Positions 55,207 through 64,000 of a stretch of DNA of 64,000 nt are shown here, in pieces. Where the stretch lies: the NCBI RefSeq assembly GCF_009727055.1, contig NC_052357.1, positions 20,470,908-20,534,907 of the forward strand, in the 5' to 3' direction. The translations under genes and the position numbers were made by a program. Positions within the stretch are counted from its first letter, which is position 1. Every line of letters begins with the position of its first letter. The notes beneath the pieces are model-generated. The model was given only the letters and a program-made list of their open reading frames with translations, had not been told where the DNA came from and searched no databases. The DNA is from Benincasa hispida. Lineage: Eukaryota; Streptophyta; Magnoliopsida; Cucurbitales; Cucurbitaceae.

Positions 55207-57749
55207 GACTGAAACAGAGGAGGGGAAGATGGAGGAGGAGAGTTGGATGTGGGTGGATGAAGATAGCTCATACTAATAATCTCACTTTAAAACTTTTTTG
55301 TTTTGTCTGTTTCTTTCTATTTTCAACTTTTCATCAAATTTAATTTTTGAGTGTTATCATTGAATTTTGATATTATTTATTTATTTATTATTATTATTGT
55401 AGACATACAGAACATCTACCCAAACTATGGTAGCAACTCTCCATTAATGATGGAGATGATATAGTAAAAAAATTATCTCCAAAAAGAGTCTTTAAGAAAT
55501 GATGTCCAAGTTTACTAGAGTGCGCAACTTTATTCTCTCTACAAGAGAAACAAACTTGCCTAACATTTTCGGAGAATACAATAAAAATAATTTCATCGAA
55601 AAATATCCAGTTTAATAAGTTAGACTTCTTAGAATTAAACCGATTTATAAGATCTAAAGCTTTAGACTCTACATTGAGTGGCGGATTTTAACGAACTTCA
55701 CTCAAACCCTCTATTACTAATATTATTTTGGGACAAAAACTTTAAATTATGTGCTTTGGTGAAGAGGTATACATCTCATTTTGGTTTTTCAACGTGTAAT
55801 TTTTTATTATTATAATTTTTTGGGTTTTATAAATTTACACTATTTGATATCTATTTCAAGTTTTTCTTTCTATTTTTTTTAAGACCATATTTGTTTTATA
55901 ATTGTTTTTTTTAAATGGAAAACTAAAATCAACCATTTGATTTTTTTTTCTTCTTTTTTTAAAAAGCTAGTTAAGTCTAGAAATGTTGCTTCAACCTATT
56001 GGTTTCTTTATTTGGTTGCAAACATTTTAAGAGCATGCATATTTAAACTTCAAACCAGATTTTGAAAAACTTATAAAAAAAAATACTTTTGTTTTTATAA
56101 TTTGACTAAATATTCAAATATTTACTTTAAAAAAATGAAAACGACGAATAAAAAATTATGATAAAAAAAATATCACTTGAAAAATTTGAAGTTGAAATGA
56201 TTATTGAACGATGTCTAAATATGTTTGATCACGAGATATTTTACAAATGAAAAATTGCGAAGACATGTGTAAATAAAATTGACACACATACAAATATTGA
56301 GAGAAAAGTGAAACATGGTAAATCTAGAGACATGAAAAAACATGTGGAGAGAATATTAGTTGAGCTTCATAAAAATGTTAATTTGACAAAAAGAATAACT
56401 TGGAGGAAACAGAACAGTTAGAAAATATTGGAGAAAAATATTTGATTCATAGAGAAAGAAATTGGAAATGTATGGTACAAACTTATAACTAAGAAGAGAA
56501 GTAGAAATGAAAATTTTAAGAAAATAAAAAATATTAATGAAATGTTAAAAATTTTAGAGAGAGAATAAATATTGTATAGAGAAAAAAAAGTTAGGAGAGG
56601 AAATTTGTTGGAGAGATATGTTAATTTTTATTTTTATTTATGATTTATTAAATGCATATAAGAATATTTGGTTTATTGGAACAAAAACTTATCAAGTGGG
56701 TGTAAATTACAAGTAGTTGTAAAGTTAAAGAACAAGATCCATAAACACTTACCTAAATTTTGAGTTGCATTTCAATGAAATTATAAGTTAGGATAATATC
56801 AATACATTTTCACAAGTTTATAGTTTTTCCTCCCAATAAAAGGTTCAAGTAGAGTGGAGTGTAGATATTTTAAAATAATACAGTAAAATATATTTTTTTT
56901 TTGTCCTTGAAATTTAAATTTAGTTTCTATTTGAAAATTAATTTTCTTCTATTGATGACTTATTTTAATTTTTATTTAGTTTTTAAAGTGGTTTATATTC
57001 TCGTCTTTGAGTTTAAATTTTGTTGCTAATTGGTCCTCGAAGATCGAAAGTTTTTATTTCCCTCTAATCAACCTCTAAATATAGAAAATAAACAAAGAGC
57101 AAAATTTTAAACTCATTTGAAACATATATTTTAACAAAGTCTAGTTTGACACATTTTAACCAATTTAGTCATTCTATTATAACAATAAATCGTCAATTCT
57201 ACTTGGAGATCATTTATAAATTAATTTCAAAATTTAGGCCCCACTTTGTAAGCATTTATTTATTTTTTTGAAAATTAAAATCCACGTTTCTTAATTTGCA
57301 TATTTAAATTTAAAAAATAAAAACAACTTTTTGAAAGTTACTCTTTTTTTGTTTTCAAAATTTGGCTTCGTTTTTTAAACTATTGGTGAAAGTAGATAAA
57401 AGATGAAGAAATTTGGAAATGAAAGTAGTGTTCAAAGTTTGGGGATGAAAGTAGTGTTCATATACTTAATTTTCTTAAAAAAAAAAAAACAAAAAACAAA
57501 ATATTCATTAAATTGAGCCTTACACACTAATTAGAGTAAAATTAAACAAATCACTTTTTACCTCTTATATGATAAAATGAAAGTTAAATTAAAATTTAAA
57601 AATCAGAAGTGTTAGGGCCATAATAGAAACTAAATTTATTTTTGAAAGAATATAGAAACTAAATTTTAAATCTTCAGATTCAAAATTGTATTTTTAATAA
57701 ATTAAAAAAAGGGAAGGAAAAAAAAAAGGAAATGAAAAAAAATAAAAAT
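55207..57749. other. Upstream region of the pectin methylesterase gene and intergenic DNA
   Basis: The 60 bp before the ATG are rich in pyrimidines on the coding strand (ctcctcctccatcttcccc), as in many plant leaders; no convincing TATA box is apparent. The remainder is A+T-rich with no gene recognised. The phrase tttggggatgaaagtagtgttca is partly duplicated at about 57,415-57,462. Confidence 0.45.
57740..57749 (-). terminator. RNA polymerase III terminator of tRNA-Tyr
   Basis: On the minus strand the tRNA is followed by aatttttatttttttt, giving an oligo-T stop within 5 bp of the 3' end. Confidence 0.7.
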
Positions 57750-57838
57750 TCCGACCTGCCGGATTCGAACCAGCGACCTAAGGATTAAGCTGCAAATCGT
57801 ACTACAGTCCTCCGCTCTACCAACTGAGCTAAGGTCGG
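57750..57838 (-). tRNA. tRNA-Tyr: tRNA-Tyr (GTA) with intron
   Basis: The minus strand folds as a full cloverleaf. The acceptor ccgacct pairs with aggtcgg. The D arm has tagctcagttggtagagc (an intact A box). Anticodon GTA is at 57,803-57,805, and the T arm has ggttcgaatcc (an intact B box). A 16-base intron follows the base after the anticodon (57,786-57,801), as in all plant nuclear tRNA-Tyr genes. The mature RNA would be 73 nt, with A as discriminator at 57,750 and CCA not encoded. A T-run terminator follows at about 57,744-57,749. It reads ordinary tyrosine codons UAU and UAC. Confidence 0.96.
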
Positions 57839-58723
57839 TTACGTTTGAAACTTTACAATCTATTTATATAATCGTAATTGTTTAAAAAAGCCCATCACTT
57901 TTAATTAATAATAATGATTTTTTTTTCTAAGGATGTCGTTCTCAGATTGAAAAAAAGGATGAGAAAGAAAAGATGTTCTTGTTAATAATTTCTTTAAAAA
58001 ATAATAAATAAGAAAAAAAATTCTAAAGATGACATGATTCAAAATATCAATTTTTTAGAAACATTTATACAAAAAGTTTGGTGTGAATTTCATATTGATA
58101 AAATGAGAGACATTTTTTGTATTGAGATAGAGTTAACAAGAAGAATGATTACAATAAATTAGATGTTTTAATAAACGTCTAAAATACTTTTTTTATTGCA
58201 TAAATGACCAAATAATAAAACTAAAATGTTCCAGTATAAAAATATATGGATTAAGGCTTCGTTTGAGAATGTTGTAGGATAACTGTGTTCTTTTTGTAAA
58301 ATTAGCTGTAATATTAACCATATTAATATTTGGTAAATTTTAGCTTTATACTAGCACAAGTTGGTTACAAGTGTTAGGTAAATAAATACAAAATTATAAT
58401 TGTGTTCTTTTATTTTTCTAATTTATAATTATCAAATAATTGTTTAAAGTAGATAAAAAAAATTAATTTTAATTTTAAATGATAAAATTTAAAATTAAAT
58501 TTTATTAAGAATTACACTAGTTTTAAGAGAATCTAAAAGCTAATAATAATAATTGATTTCCAAAAAGGATGTGAAATGAACGTGTGATTTAGAATTGATT
58601 TTTATAAGATTTAATCATAATTTATTTTATCAAATACAAAAAAACTATTAAGGTTCTTTTATTTCTCTCATAATCAATCTCAAACACAACCTAAATGTGT
58701 TCTGCTTCAAATCCTAGGAAATT
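57839..58723. other. Intergenic A+T-rich DNA
   Basis: No gene or named repeat visible between the tRNA gene and the Copia LTR. Confidence 0.45.
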
Positions 58724-58964
58724 TGTTAGAGAATATGTCACATCAGCTACCAAGAAAAAGTCAAGAAAATATATCAGTTGAAGAATGTCATGTCACTGAG
58801 ATGAGTCATGAAGAATTATTCCCTGAATGCTCAAGATTTCTGTTAGGATTGAGTGATAACAAACAAATATTCTTTCTCCATGTATTGGACCATGTGTCCT
58901 CATTTCATTAGTTATTCGTTATATAATTTTTTAATTCTTTAGATCTCTAAAATAGGGAATAGTG

Positions 58965-58971
58965 TATAAAT
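58965..58971 (+). promoter_or_regulatory. TATA box in 5' LTR
   Basis: The sequence agtgtataaattggg lies in the expected U3 position. The 3' LTR keeps the same element (gtataaatcg at about 62,900). Confidence 0.5.
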
Positions 58972-59060
58972 TGGGCAGGTTGCCCCTTTCCAATGCAAGA
59001 AAAGAATACGAAGAGGCAAGTGAAAAAGTTCTCTGTCTATTGTTTAGTATTTTAGTCCAA

Positions 59061-59335
59061 TCTTGTACAACGAATAGCTAAACGATTCAATATTCCATTC
59101 ATCGTTTAACGCTGAGCATCCATCGTGTATAACAAAGAGGTAAACGATAGTCTCTATCACGTAGCTCCCGAATTCTGTCGTGCACAACGAAGAGGTAAAC
59201 GATCAATCATTTCACTATCGTTTAGTTTCGAGGCTCCATCGTGTAGACTGATGAGGTAAATGATAAGATATACTTTCCATCATTTAGCTCCCTGACTTTA
59301 TCGTGCACAACAAAGAGGTAAATGATACCAATCCC
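59061..59335 (+). repeat. Tandem hairpin array within the LTR, about 60 bp period
   Basis: Five degenerate units begin with tcgtg(t/c)acaacgaa-like sequence near 59,061, 59,123, 59,178, 59,239 and 59,301. Most contain gaggtaaacgat and, 15-20 bp later, its complement atcgttta, so each can form a small hairpin. The 3' LTR carries the same array at about 62,997-63,278. Confidence 0.75.
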
Positions 59336-59371
59336 ATCCATTTTATTTTCTAACTTGGTATCAGAGCATCT

Positions 59372-59950
59372 ATGGCAAACGCCAGTGTCACAGGATCCAA
59401 CGCGACTACTAAATCTTCGAAGTTCGGCACACATCCTCTTAATCAACTGCTAAATCAAATAGCTAGCATCAAGTTAGAGAGAAGAAACTTTATGCTATAA
59501 AAGACGTTAGCTCTTCCAATCCTAAAAGGATACAGACTTGAAGGTCATCTGTCCAGAACTAAGGTATGCCCTCCTATGTTCATTATTGCTACTTCATCAG
59601 CTGCTGAACCTGGTGAAGTAGATTCTCAAGCTTCAGAAGGAGCTTTGAGCTCCACCAGCGTGAAGTCCCTGAACCCACTGCATGAAGCTTGAGTTACAGC
59701 AGACCAACTATTGTTAGGGTGGTTATACAACTCCATGACTCTTGAAGTTGCTGTACAGCTAATGGGGTACGAAAGTGCTAAGAGTCTATGGGATGCCATT
59801 CATTCACTGTTTGGAGATTAGTCAAGGGCAGAAGAAGTTTATCTTCGCCAAGTTTTCCAACAAACTCGTAAAGGTAACATGTCAATGTCTGAATATTTGA
59901 AACTTATGAAGCTTCACTCTGATAACCTGGCTCAAGCTGGCAGCCCAATG
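59372..59950 (+). pseudogene. Copia gag remnant
   Basis: An ATG at 59,372 starts MANASVTGSN, leading to NQIASIKLERRNFML. An in-frame stop then falls where a tryptophan is usual. Further blocks (DQLLLGWLYNSMT, VQLMGYESAKSLWDAIHSLFG, EEVYLRQVFQQTRKGNMSMS) identify Copia UBN2-type gag but are separated by more stops. Sequence similarity to gag ends before 59,960. Confidence 0.8.
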
Positions 59951-60175
59951 TTTACACGTAACCTAGTGTCTTAGGTACGCTTTGGCTAGATGAGGAGTAT
60001 AATCCTGTGGTGGTTGTTATCTAAAGCAAACCTGAGATCTCCTGACTAGATATGCAGTCTGAGCTGCTGTCCTCGAAAAGTCGAAGTATGTAATAGTAAA
60101 AGGCAACAACAACAACTTGATCTCTCGTTTAGTAGCCACTTTGGATAGCATATTTGCTCTCAAGACCTAGGCAAG

Positions 60176-61011
60176 TTGAATTACTTCTTAGGTATTCAAG
60201 TTCAGTATTTGGATGATGGCTTTATATCGAATAAGTCAAAGTATGTTGATGATCTATTACAAAGGATTGGTTTTTCAGATCTGAAACCTGCAACCTCACC
60301 TAGCTACTTAGGCAAACACTTGTCTATTACTGATGGAGTTCCTCAAACTGATCCATTCTTACATAGAAGTATAATCGGAGCACTTCAACATCTAACTCAC
60401 ATTCGTCCGAACATCACATATATGGTGAATCATCTTAGCCAATTTCTCAACGCTCCTATAGATGCTCATTGGCAAGCAACAAAAAGAGTTCTTCGGTACA
60501 TCAGTGGTACCAAGAACTATGGAGTACTGTTTCAACCAAGCCCCTCACTTGAAGTTTCAGCCTATTCAGATGCAGATTAGGCGGCAAACATTAATGACCG
60601 AAAGTCATTAGCTGTGTATTGTGTCTTTGTTGGTGGAAATCTTGTCTCCTGGTTTTCAAAGAAACAAACAGCAGTAGCTCGATCAAGTATTGAGCTCTTC
60701 CATACACGACCTCAGAAATTGTTTGGCTTCAGCAGCTACTGTCTTCATTCATCCAAACCAATAATCTGGTGTGACAATGTGAGTACAGGGGCATTAGCCA
60801 ATAACTCTGTCTTCCATGCTCGAACCAAACATATTGAAATAAATGTCCACTTTGTCAGAGATCTAGTCCTTAAAGGGAAACTTGGAATCAAGTATGTTCC
60901 TTTATCAGATCAGTTAGTTGACTATCTCACAAAACTATTGACACACTCTCAATTTTTCAACTTACAATCCAAACTTGGGATAGTTGAACTCCTCACAAGT
61001 TTGAGGGAAGA
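60176..61011 (+). pseudogene. Copia reverse transcriptase C-terminus and RNase H
   Basis: Begins MNYFLGIQVQYLDDG, immediately after where the catalytic YVDD block should be, and goes on through RSIIGALQHLTHIRPNITYM and WQATKRVLRYISGT. A TAG interrupts at 60,578-60,580 (DADxAA, where the usual residue is tryptophan). RNase H follows from 60,590 (GGNLVSWFSKKQTAVARSS, WCDNVSTGALANN, HARTKHIEINVHFVRD). The active-site residue E of the S-x-x-E-A-E-Y motif is lost in a local rearrangement (SSIELFHT). Confidence 0.88.
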
Positions 61012-61180
61012 TGTTAGAGAATATGCCACATTAGCTACCAAGGAAGAGTCAAGAAAACATATTAGCTGAAGAATGCCATGTCACTGTGGTGAGTCATGAA
61101 GGATTATTCCCTGAGTGCTCCAGATTTCTGTTAGGATTGTGTGATAACAAACAAATATTCTTTCTCCATGTATTGATCAT
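61012..61180 (+). repeat. 3' LTR of the deleted Copia, left part
   Basis: Colinear with 58,724-58,890. It stops at the insertion of the solo LTR. Confidence 0.9.
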
Positions 61181-62825
61181 TGATGTGTTATTTTATGATG
61201 TGGAATTATGGATGAAATGTGTTGATGGAGTTGCGTTGAACACTCAAGTTTTCTTAGCGAAATCCAAATGTAAACCCCACTTAGTTTCCTGGTAAGTCTA
61301 GGGTCGAACTCAGAGACTTGGGAAAACAAGTTGCGGTGGTAATTTTTAAAAAACTTTGTGGTAACCAAATAAATAAATAAGTTGTTGTGATTGTTGTTTG
61401 CGGTAATGGAAATAAACAAATGCAGCGGAGTTTGAAAAGAGTCGACAAAACAGAAGATGCGATGAGTATGTGGTGAACGGGTTGAGAAGGGTTTTGGCTA
61501 AAACTTCCTAGAATACGTTCATGCTATGCGATCATGCAACACACATACAATAGTAAACCACCTTTCGGTGCGAATGCTACGGCTTCTAATACTAGAACGC
61601 ATGCGATATATGCGATAAGTCTACAGGGCCTACACATAAGCCTCTATTCCTATTTATTCGATGACAAAATGACATTCACACAAATATGCGACCACTTAAT
61701 ATCATACCTATGTCTAGGGTGGATGCGATGCAATGTTGACAAACAGAGCTTATTTCTAAGTCTCTATTTCTTGCTTATGCCAATCTAATCTCACTCTCTT
61801 AAGTCTAGATTCTAATCTAGCTCTCTTGAATCATTAGGTTCTTTCTTTAGACTCTCTCTCGAGTAGCTCTAAAGGGGTGTTGGGCACAACACAAAACAAG
61901 ACAATCGCATGCATTGAAGATCTTAGGTCATGTTAGCTTAGTTCTTCTCAACCCATTCTATTAGTTTAGCTACTCATACGTGCTAATAGAGTGAACAGAT
62001 GTAGAATGAGAACTTCCATTGTATAAATATAAAGTTGAAGTACAAAATAAAAATGCAAGGAAAGAATAAAGAGCATGGTAGCAATCTCTTGCGTCCCAGA
62101 CCTTTTACACCGTCTTTCTACTCGTGTTTAAAAGATATTCTCGCTCTCGCAATAGTCGGCCCACTCTCTGCTTTTACGCCTCAAGGTTTTCTCTCGAGTT
62201 GTCCTGAGCGATCTTCCGGCGTCTCTACTCTTCCCTTGCTCTGCCTTAAAAATAAAGAAAAACTATGGACAAAAACGTTCTGAGCTAAATGAACCAAACC
62301 CCTTTTTTGAAGGATGCCTTTGGTATTTATAGAGCTTCGGGGTGAAGGGTGGCTTCTCTCTCATGATTGCACAGATGAGATGGCTTTAATTTCCTGACTG
62401 ATGCGCCGAATATTTGTCACCGAAAAGCTGAGTGTACTTGTTATCGTTAGTGACTGTCAACTTTATTCAGATTTGACCGCCATCAGCTTTCTGTCCCATC
62501 GTGATTAATTATGCCTTTCATCTAGATGTGCCGACCAAGTTGCAGCAATCCTTCTCGAGCAAATGTTTACGAACACGATCACTGCAAAGCCTTGCGGTAA
62601 TGCTGCACTCGACCAATGATTTCCTATGATCGCAATTTCTGCCTTGCGTCAACGTATTTTCCGTACAAAAATACAAAAATCAACTGTTCCTATGTGATGA
62701 ACGCATGCGACCGCAATATTATGAATTTGATGCTTTTTGGACGGAATTTAACATGTTTTATCAACGTAAGCCAACATTGTTTAAGAACTTAGCACTATGA
62801 TAACATGTATTTCTGCCCGTTATCA
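61181..62825. mobile_element. Solo LTR inserted in the Copia 3' LTR
   Basis: 1,645 bp beginning TGATGTGTTATTTT and ending CCCGTTATCA, flanked by an exact ATCAT duplication (61,176-61,180 and 62,826-62,830). The uninterrupted 5' LTR shows the empty site (ggaccatgtgtcc). TG...CA ends and a 5 bp duplication fit an LTR-retrotransposon LTR. No coding domain, primer-binding site or second LTR is inside, so it is a solo LTR left by recombination. The phrase ggtaagtctagggtcgaact suggests a Gypsy-type family, weakly. Confidence 0.85.
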
Positions 62826-63292
62826 ATCATGTGTCCTCATTTCATTAGTTATTCGTTATATAATTTTTTAATTCTTTGGATCCTTAAAATAGGGAAAAAT
62901 GTATAAATCGAGCAGGTTGCTCCTTTCTAATGCAAGAAAAGAATACGAAGAGGCAAGTGGAAAAGTTCTCTGTCTATCGTTTAGTATTTTAGTCCTATCG
63001 TGTACAACGAATAGCTAAACGATTCAATATTCCATTCATCATTTAGCGCTGAGCATCCATCGTGTACAACAAAGAGGTAAACGATAGCCTCTATCGCGTA
63101 GCTCCCGAATTCTGTTGTGCACAATGAAAAGGTAAACGATCAACCATTTCACTATTATTTAGTTTTGAGGCTCCATCGTGTAGAACGACGAGGTAAACAA
63201 TAAGATATACTTTCCATCGTTTAGCTCCCTGACTCTATCGTATACAACGAAGAGGTAAACGATACCAATCCTATCCGTTTTATTTTTCTAAC
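62826..63292 (+). repeat. 3' LTR of the deleted Copia, right part
   Basis: Resumes at catgtgtcctcatttcatta and continues colinear with 58,890-59,354 to ttttctaac. Confidence 0.9.
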
Positions 63293-64000
63293 TTTGCTTA
63301 TGAAATCAAGTAAAAAAAACTTGTTAATCAAATCAAATAATGTTAACAAATCTACAAACTTTTAAAACAAGATAAGTGATTTAACTTTTAGTAAATTAAA
63401 AAACAAATTAAATTAGTAAACAAGCATTTTTACGTCTTTAAAACTAGTTAAAATATTTTTTATTTATATCATCTTCACACGTTTGTTTTGTGAATTTTTT
63501 ATATTAAAAAATGGGAATATCAATTCATTTCTTTATGTCAATATCGAATTCATTAAAATTTAAAAATATTGACAAAAATATATAATATAATAAATAGTTT
63601 TAAAATACCATGATGGGCATGCACATCTAACTAGGCGCTCTTGTGATATGTTACATCGAGAATTGACTATGTTTTTTATTCAAACCTTTCATAGATATGT
63701 GTAAAGTACAAAGTGTGCTTTAAAGTATCATGCATGTCAAAAAATGAAGCTTGCACAACCTTGTGACATAGACGTAGATACACAATGCATCCATATACAT
63801 AATAATTACTAACCCATGACTATGATTGTTGACTAGTGTTGACCAAGTTTGACCATTAATTTTCCTAATCATTCTTTGCATTTATGGGACTTTAATTAAT
63901 GTCTCGTTTGATAACTATTTGATTTTTTATTTTTATTTTTGAAAATTAACTCTATTTATCCACATTTCTTATAATGATTTGTACTTTCTTAAATATAATG
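63293..64000. other. Intergenic A+T-rich DNA to window end
   Basis: No gene, RNA or repeat recognised. Confidence 0.45.

Larger units (their letters stand above)
58724..59354 (+). repeat. 5' LTR of the deleted Copia (631 bp)
   Basis: Matches the two halves of the 3' LTR (61,012-61,180 and 62,826-63,292). It has a TATA element at 58,965-58,971 and the tandem hairpin array at 59,061-59,335. Confidence 0.9.
58724..63292 (+). mobile_element. Internally deleted Copia retrotransposon with split 3' LTR
   Basis: 5' LTR 58,724-59,354 (tgttagagaatatg to ttttctaac), then a primer-binding site at 59,356-59,367 (tggtatcagagc). Then follow a decayed gag, and directly after it only the C-terminal part of reverse transcriptase with RNase H. 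A purine tract (tttgagggaaga) precedes the 3' LTR starting at 61,012. That LTR is interrupted at 61,181-62,825 by a solo LTR and resumes to 63,292. Protease, integrase and most of RT are missing. No target duplication is recognisable at the outer ends. Confidence 0.88.

Noticed and set aside
54398..55271. Several long frames overlapping the first exon of the pectin methylesterase gene on both strands
   Set aside because: Shadows of the real exon, caused by its high G+C and biased third positions.
59061..59335. About 60 bp repeats in the LTR as a CRISPR array
   Set aside because: The units are contiguous and degenerate, without unique spacers, and are duplicated with the LTR.
58724..63297. 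Target duplication around the deleted Copia element
   Set aside because: Flanks (ggaaatt on the left, tttgctt on the right) do not match convincingly.

Overview
The window looks like nuclear DNA of a eudicot plant. The grounds are A+T-rich intergenic DNA, split genes for plant cell-wall enzymes, dense Copia, LINE, SINE and MITE debris, and inserted organellar DNA. The retrotransposon and plant-mobile-domain families resemble those common in cucurbits, but that placement is a recollection-based inference. Three single N positions and a 38-base synthetic library-adapter palindrome show that this is a short-read scaffold.

Layout. Positions 1-5,740 are visibly richer in G+C and look like organellar DNA of mitochondrial origin. 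They carry the 3' half of a mitochondrial initiator tRNA gene and about 140 bp of the plastid gene psbA. From 5,740 to 13,300 the DNA is A+T-rich: a large foldback element, one small promoter-backed gene of unknown function (7,088-7,420, minus strand), Copia LTR fragments, a SINE and two Tourist-like MITEs. Positions 13,305-21,493 form a nested retrotransposon complex. Its outer LTR element has matching about 145 bp ends and a 5 bp target duplication. It holds two tail-to-tail LTRs, a decayed Copia polyprotein and a second organelle-like insertion. At 22,142-22,179 lies an uncut Tn5 mosaic-end palindrome, the junction of an Illumina Nextera mate-pair library, directly before a palindromic trinucleotide microsatellite.

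The genes I can support are few. The first is a complete seven-exon secreted GH9 endo-beta-1,4-glucanase (28,495-30,995, minus). The second is a three-exon pectin methylesterase with an N-terminal inhibitor-like pro-domain (47,915-55,206, minus). The third is an intron-containing tRNA-Tyr(GTA) gene (57,750-57,838, minus). Between the two enzyme genes lie a hAT-like MITE, a decayed plant-mobile-domain (MAIN-like) pseudogene, a 5'-truncated LINE with a 14 bp target duplication, and a tandemly duplicated Tourist-like MITE. From 58,724 to 63,292 there is an internally deleted Copia element whose 3' LTR is split by a 1.6 kb solo LTR with a perfect 5 bp target duplication.

How they work together: both enzymes would act in the apoplast on the primary wall, one on beta-1,4-glucan and one de-esterifying pectin. 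They share a strand but are 17 kb apart, and nothing in the sequence shows co-regulation. I found no new defence, metabolic or regulatory system. The most useful observations are the adapter junction, which questions contiguity at 22.15 kb, the layered organelle and transposon insertions, and a hairpin-rich tandem array inside one LTR family.
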